Below, piece after piece: positions 58,301 through 64,000 of a DNA stretch of 64,000 nt; the stretch's first letter is position 1; every line of letters starts with the position of its first letter. The position numbers and the translations under genes are program-made. Location of the stretch: contig NC_133773.1 in the NCBI RefSeq assembly GCF_003597395.2, positions 145,338,652 through 145,402,651 on the forward strand. Direction: 5' to 3'. Under the pieces are notes generated by a model. That model did not search any database and had not been told where the DNA came from. It was given only the letters and a program-made list of their open reading frames with translations. This DNA is from Chelonoidis abingdonii (lineage: Eukaryota; Chordata; Testudines; Testudinidae).

Positions 58301-59490
58301 GGAGTAGAGCCCGGAGCCCATGGGTGGCTAAAGTTAGGTGCTTTTCCCCTGGAGTCCTAGGAACTGGGGAAAAAGTGGGTGTCCTTGAATGTGTGAGTAA
58401 CAGAGAACTTTGAGCAGAATTTTGGTGCAGAGAATGCAGGCAGCCTGAGGTCTTTTGGACTGAACTGCTAGAGCCTGACAGGGTAAACAATAGCAAAGTA
58501 CCTGTGCCTTGTGTCAGAAAGGGTCACTACCTATCTGGCAGAATGACCACCCCAGAGCAACAAGAGAGGGAGGGCCCAGGAGGGGTGGGGGCTAGTTGAG
58601 GGTGGTTAGTGGGACAAAGCCTGTGCCCGTGGGAAGGGGCGGTTCAGCGAGGAAAGCAGGATCAGGCCCAGACAAGCAGGTAGGCAACAGATAACGAGAT
58701 TGGAAAACAGGCTGGGAGCCCTGAGGAGCAAAGTGGCAGGAGTAAGGAAAGGAGTAAGTCCAGGCCTGGGGAATTCAGATCCCTGGGACAATCCTGGGAA
58801 TGGTGAAATCTGAGTTGATGGCGAGTCATTCTGGGAGACAAACAAGTGAGTTAAGGAAAGAGAGTGAGAAGTTAACTCTGCAGAGGCTGGAGGGAATTAA
58901 GCAGTTGAACCTTGTGAAAACGTTAACAAAAGAAAAGTCTTATGGGAAGCGAATTCTTGGTGTCTTTGCAGCCATTCTGAAGGGAAAATGGGCCCTTTCC
59001 CAAAGGAAGGTCTGTAAATAAGCCAGGCAATAAGACAATCTGCTTTGAATCATTTGACCGAACAATTTAGTCAAATGCGCTAAAAGAACATAAGGGGTTC
59101 CTATTGGAACTGACCTGCCCCCAGACGTACAGCAATGTAATCTATGGGCAGCGGTGTAAACAGTAAAGAAGTGTAAGGGATGTTACGCAAAAGAGGATGT
59201 GTGTGTGTGTGAACATATTGTCTAAATATGGGGAGTGTTTAAATGGTTTTTGTTTTGTTTTTAAATAACACCACTAAAAAGCCATCTGAATCTTTCATTC
59301 AAAGTTGCAAAACTGCCAGACACTTTCTGCCAGGCACAAGTAACTCGGATTATTTGGCTTTGGTATTTAGCACTTAACCCTTAAGGTACCTCAATGCTTT
59401 ATAACGTCAATATCTCAAGTCGTGGCTGCAGCAGGGTCGTCAAACCCAGGAGAAGGGGAAGAAATTCTGGCTACTTTTTTTTTTGGTAAC

Positions 59491-59750
59491 TGTCATAAAC
59501 AGATAGCTAAGGGTTAATGTTTCGAGCAGGAAGGGAAGTGGGTTATTTCCTTTGTTGGAGGCTCAGGGCATCTGAGTATTGGGGGTCCCCCAGGGAAAGG
59601 TTTGGGGAGACCACAGAGATTATCAGGTACTCAGAATCTTGATTGGCGGCAGCGAGATAAGATCCAGGCTGGTAATTAAGCTTGCAGGTTCATGCTAAGC
59701 ACCCAGATTTTGAACGCTAAGGTCCAGATTTGGGACAGAGGCTTATTACA
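59491..59750 (+). mobile_element. Solo LTR nested in the provirus
   Basis: It starts TGTCATAAACAGATAGC and ends ggcttattaCA. Flanks GTAAC at 59486-59490 and 59751-59755 form an exact 5-bp target duplication. It shares 'cggcagcgagataagatcc' and 'gaacgctaaggtccaga' features with the LTR at 42.6-43.05 kb. At 260 bp it is short, perhaps internally deleted. Confidence 0.92.
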
Positions 59751-60921
59751 GTAACAAAATAGCAGATAAAAGCTGTAGTAAAAGAAATAAGGAAAAAAGA
59801 CAGTGCCTCTCTGGAGCAACAGCAGGGGTGAGGTGCACACACAAAAAAAAGAAGAAGCAACATTAGAAGCACTGAGCCTTAAGGTGGCTCTGAGTAATCA
59901 GATTGTAGTTGGATGACGGTACATGAAAACTCTGTGAGCACAAAAGAAACAGTTACACCTTATGCACCTATGAAAGGAAGGTGCATTTTTCCCCAGGACA
60001 TGTGCAGTGTATATTGTAGAAGGGGTAAAAGAAATGCAAACAAAACACGCTACTTAATGAAAATCCTATTAGAGCTCTAAGGGGAGCCACAATAGGTTGC
60101 GTTTTCTTTTTCAGCTCGCTGGGTGTTTTGGAAACAGGAGTTGAAAATGAAAAGAAATCAAAATTCGGATGGAAGTTGATTTTGTCCCTTTTAAGATGGA
60201 GTCTCTGAGCTGCTGATGGCTTTGGATGCAAAACTAAGCCAGAAAGCATCTGAGTTAATGCAAATCACCTAACTGATAGAGGAAAGAGAGAACTGTCCAT
60301 AAAAGGCACCACAAAGGAGCTGTAGATAATGAATATGCCTGGCCAGCAAACAAACTACCTGAAACCAAAAGGCTCAAATTATGACCCTCCAGAGGAAGGT
60401 GGAAAATGAAGTCAAACCTAAAAATATGAGAGGGACAGGTTAACCCCAAGTAGGAAAAAATATCCTTTTTCTGTGTGTATGCAGTGCTGAAATCAGAAAA
60501 CAAGTACGAAAGGGGTCTGCTTACATGCATGACACCCCTACCTTTTAATTCACCAAAACCCCAAGGATATAATTACATTAAAAAGCCTATGCAAAGATTT
60601 CAAGAGAACATTGAACACATTGGCCTCAAAAACAAAATATCTAAATAAAAGGCATGGTATAACAAGATACTTTTAATAGACTTCATCTTAATATTAAACA
60701 TTGGGATAAATGTAATGTTAATAAGTACCCCTGTAACAATGTATAGTGTGTATGATTTTTGGAAAAACCTTTAAGGTCATATGTAATGTTGCTTCTCAGC
60801 TATTACCTGTGAATACACTTAAAGCTTAGCACAGCAGAGAAACATTGCAAACTTGGTCTGCTGTATAAGACGGAAAACCGAGGTACATCACCTCATGAAC
60901 GTAATGACTGAACAAGGACTC

Positions 60922-60965
60922 TTCATTGTTTTTGCTGATACAGACTAACACGGCTACCACTCTGG
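60922..60965. repeat. Fragment of the palindromic MITE family
   Basis: 'cagactaacacggctaccac' is the inverted outer end of the element seen at 30591-30803. Confidence 0.6.
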
Positions 60966-61139
60966 AACCTGTGGGATAATAATTCCCCCTAAACCTTTAA
61001 AAGGTAGGAGCCATTGAAACCTGGCCTGCCTATAGAACAAAACCACAGGAACATAAGGGGGTAATTCCTCTTTGTTGCCAGCAATCAGCAAGGATCTTTG
61101 TAAAAGGAAGGGATATTTTAAGCAATAATCTGCCACCCC

Positions 61140-62350
61140 CAAAGGGGTAGAAACACGTTCTTTTTGTCTTTCAGAAAATCAGCAAAAGCTGGTACCAGCT
61201 GAGGAGCAGCCCAGAATACCATGGATCTATTGTTGTGACAAAGATTGTGTTTTGTGTTTTATGTTTTGTCTTGTGTTGTTTGTCTTGTTGCTACCATTGT
61301 TGTGTACTGTGTTACAAAAAAAAAAAGAAAATACTGCATTAGGAAGAAAAGGCTTAACAACCATTTTAACTGTATTTCCAGAAACCAATGTTGCAGAAGG
61401 GCGGAGGTCAAGAAATGCCAGCCTGTTAACAGGGAAACATCCTGAGGTGGTAAAGGCACATTTAAAAGCAAAATATACATGAGATACAAGGTTTATCTGT
61501 TGGGGGGAATAAAAGGATGGACATAAATTTTTTTTTTATTTTAAGGCACAAAGTGAAATTACCAAGGAAAAAAAAGGATATGTAAAAACATTGGTTACTA
61601 AAAGATTAAGACTTGCCGATTGTTACTTCTTAGTCAATTTCCAGCATGCAAGCCCAGCTGAATGCACCTGGGTGTTGTATGAAACTGGATGTAAGGAAAG
61701 AAAAGCCATTGCCACACCTTCCCTGATTACTATAAGGGGCAGTACAGTAAAGACCCAGTGCAGGTAGAGCTTCCCTAATACTATCTCAATGTGAACTACT
61801 GAAGGTTACTGGAGTTCCCTGGCAGCCGTGGGGGTGGGCAGCCTACAGAAAAGGTTCCCAAGAAATGTACTGAACTGCTTTGGGTGGAACTGGATTAGAA
61901 GTTGGAGTGCTGGATGTTACTAGCATAGAGGTATTGGCAAACAAACCAAGTTATGTTCATAAAGTAAATCATAATCTTTATGAGAATAAATGTTTCTGTC
62001 ATATTGTAGCAATCAGGGGATGTGATTTTGACTTTCATGTTCCTGAATTTCAATATAGTCAGTTAAAAGTGTCTTATACTTTGTATTCTATTGTGACACC
62101 TGTACTTCTTGGAATGGATTCAACTGCCTTACAAACATTGCTTGTACACCCTGATTTACAGAACCAGCTAGAGACTGCAAAACAGGAAGGGTGCAGAGTC
62201 ATGGTTACCGTGCATCATAATGCCGATGAAATTAAACAGGTATTTGCCAGAATTGGCCAAGACTTGTCATACTACTGGTGGGAAGTGTTATTGGGATGGT
62301 CCCCCACTGGCACAACCCGAATTTGGCCCTACACCTCATCATAGTAATCT
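61140..62350 (+). pseudogene. env-like remnant of the endogenous retrovirus
   Basis: A pyrimidine-rich cttttgtctttcag near 61170 could be the old env splice acceptor. 61245-61445 has a long hydrophobic run (VLSCVVCLVATIVVYCV) like a leader. The 154-codon frame 61880-62344 contains LEVGVLDVTSIEVLANK and VHHNADEIKQ, then WWEVLLGWSPTGT just before its stop. This is the arrangement of a transmembrane-subunit ectodomain next to the membrane anchor. Stops and frameshifts between pieces show it is dead. Assignment rests on motif resemblance and position before the purine tract. Confidence 0.5.
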
Positions 62351-62650
62351 TGGGGTCCCAGTTAGTAGTGGTTTTTGTTACCAGCCAAATAACATGCTGG
62401 ACCTGGTGCAAGTCCCCCAACGGATGAGTCAGTGGTTACTGTCACCAGCACTCGTACTCCGGGAAAGGAGGTTAAAACGATCACTTGTCAGTTGCTATGC
62501 TGGTGTGCTAAGTATGGGATGCCAACAAGAAGATAATTTGCTCAGTCTTGGTTAAGAGCCTTGAGCTTTCGTTGGATCTCAATGCAGGTGCATCCAAAAA
62601 AGGTGTGGCGACGACCATGTAAAGGCCCCCTTGTGTGAAAGGTGATCTTT

Positions 62651-62662
62651 AAAGAGGGGAAC
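62651..62662 (+). promoter_or_regulatory. Polypurine tract of the provirus
   Basis: aaagaggggaac ends directly at the first base of the 3' LTR, as required for plus-strand priming. Confidence 0.8.
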
Positions 62663-63207
62663 TGTACGGGGAGATTTTGGCAAATCAGTAAAGTGCCTGA
62701 AACCACTATAGCTTATTACTAAAAGCAGCCAAGTCAGCAGGCTGTAAAGTGGCCATGCAGCAGGCTTAGCTTAACCAAGGCAGGAGGGGAGGGGGTTTTG
62801 GGTGCCACAGAAAGGGCAGTTTGACCCCATGCCCTTCCTGACAAGAATTGTGTTGAAATTGCTGATGCATCCATTTTAGAGGAGCAGGATGTGTCCTCAG
62901 GAATATGTCTGACAGGGTCTCAAGGCTGCAAACTCTGGGAAAACCCCCCACCTGGTTAATCCATAATCAGAAGGAAGCCTCTTGCTGGACCATTGAAATT
63001 GCTTGATGAACAAGTTTCCTTTAAGGGTCATGTCATTGTATAATAAATAAGGGGGAAAAGTTTGAGGTAGTGGGACTCTTTGTGATGTCCTGTTGTGCCA
63101 GCCATCTAGCAGCTTGACAGTCGTGTCTCCCCGATTTATTTCCTGACACCACCTCGCACAGAGGAAACGTAAACAAGAGCTTTTGGTTGAAAGAACCCTA
63201 GGTAACA
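62663..63207 (+). mobile_element. 3' LTR of the endogenous retrovirus
   Basis: 545 bp, closely similar to the 5' LTR but lacking 187 bases at the ACTCTT at 63075-63080. It is followed by the resumed CR1 sequence. Confidence 0.88.
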
Positions 63208-63250
63208 CTAGGTCATTATTGAAGATGTTAAACAACACTGGGCCTAGAAC

Positions 63251-63843
63251 TTGAGTTAACAAACTTGAGGTAAAATCCTACTGAAGACAAGGCAGTGTGT
63301 AGTTTTCAGATGAGTTGTTAGGAGGTCAAGTTAAAGCCTGTGGAGGTACCTAACAACTAACGTGACAAATATGACCTACCTTGTCTCCATGAGGTTTTAG
63401 CTTGAGTTACGGGCAAACCTTCCTTCCCATCCAGACGAGACCATCCAGAGCTCAGGAGCGCTGCAGGGGACTGCTTAGCATGGAGAGAAAGACTTTCAAT
63501 TAAAATTAGAATCTTTTGGTTAAACCCAAATGACAAAATCTCCTGCCACACAGAGTAGAAAGAGAGCCCGAATGCATGTTCTCTTGATGGTAACACTAGG
63601 CTGGGGCGGAACTTGGTTCTAACAGGAAACCCCCCTTTCCTGCTCTGAAAATATTTATCACTCTGGCTGAGGATGGAACTTAGCTTACAAAAACCTCCCG
63701 ATGCAGTAGGGCTGGGTTCTGCCATGCTAATCCACACTGGGTTATACCTTCCTCCACAAGCAGCCTCACTCATTTGAAGGGGACCAGCTGCAAATTAAAG
63801 GATTTCTCATGCTGAGTAAAATTGGCAGAATCTCACCCTCTGG
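63251..63843. other. Intergenic, nothing recognised
   Basis: No coding or repeat family was recognised with confidence. Confidence 0.4.
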
Positions 63844-64000
63844 CTTGGTCTACACTACAGAGTCAGGTCAACGTAAGCTGCCTTACGTCGGCCTATCCAT
63901 GTCAGTGTCCACACCAGAGCTTTGGTCCCACCGATGTAAGTGCCCTACTACACGGACGTAATAACCCCACCTCCACCACAAGCGTAGACCTTATGTCGGT
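63844..64000. repeat. DNA-transposon-like repeat, cut by window end
   Basis: 'cttggtctacactacagag' and 'taagctgccttacgtcggcc' resemble the termini and body of the repeats at 1-245 and 24659-25020. Confidence 0.55.

Larger units (their letters stand above)
56592..63207 (+). mobile_element. Endogenous retrovirus, defective provirus
   Basis: LTRs at 56592-57319 and 62663-63207 begin TGTAtGGGGAGATTTTGG / TGTAcGGGG and end GGTAACA. A primer-binding-site-like stretch starts at 57325 and a purine tract (aaagaggggaac) sits directly before the 3' LTR. The internal region is interrupted by a hAT element (57867-58300) and a solo LTR (59491-59750). An env-like remnant lies at 61140-62350. No gag, protease, polymerase or integrase was recognised. 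It inserted into a CR1 copy; flanks ctcag and ctagg allow at most an imperfect short target duplication. Confidence 0.85.

Noticed and set aside
1..64000. CRISPR arrays, bacterial operons, tRNA or rRNA genes
   Set aside because: No regularly spaced direct repeats with unique spacers, no ribosome-binding-site-linked gene clusters and no cloverleaf or rRNA signature were seen.

Overview
This window looks like vertebrate nuclear DNA, most likely from a turtle. Genes are split by GT-AG introns and intergenic space is packed with CR1 LINE fragments. Other repeats are hAT-type short DNA transposons with 8-bp target duplications, a TG...CA LTR family with 5-bp duplications, Ty3/gypsy remnants and one endogenous retrovirus. 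A crocodilian cannot be excluded from sequence alone. No bacterial-style operons, CRISPR arrays or tRNA/rRNA genes were recognised. There are three assembly gaps: 28338-29183, 44254-44744 and 47270-47369.

Two genes are well supported, both on the + strand. The first is CDC25B, the Cdk-activating dual-specificity phosphatase. Thirteen 3' coding exons lie between 3873 and 14710 and give 447 residues plus stop; the N-terminal exons lie upstream of the window or were not recognised. The exons join in phase through consensus splice sites. They carry KEN boxes, a DDGF degron-like motif, the RSPSMP 14-3-3 site and the catalytic HCEFSSER loop. The second is AP5S1, the sigma subunit of the AP-5 adaptor complex. 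It has two coding exons (30318-30502 and 32180-32606, 203 aa), a CpG-island promoter near 27.9-28.3 kb with three CCAAT boxes and a ZNF143/SBF-type motif, and a poly(A) signal at 32926. The order CDC25B-AP5S1 matches the mammalian neighbourhood, where MAVS comes next. No MAVS exon was recognised in the remaining 31 kb.

Downstream of AP5S1 the sequence is almost entirely repeats. It holds a large fold-back (33164-34731), a long CR1 fragment (34.96-36.7 kb) and a head-to-head CR1 cluster (39.5-42.0 kb). Next come a scrambled and nested Ty3/gypsy region (42.0-47.3 kb) and one orphan transmembrane exon on the - strand (47651-47770). After more CR1 there is a provirus (56592-63207) with both LTRs, a primer-binding site, a polypurine tract and an env-like remnant. 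That provirus contains a nested hAT element and a nested solo LTR. No intact mobile-element gene set is present, and no clearly new gene system was found. The most notable items are the structured repeats, the AP5S1 promoter, the CDC25B degron arrangement and the orphan exon.
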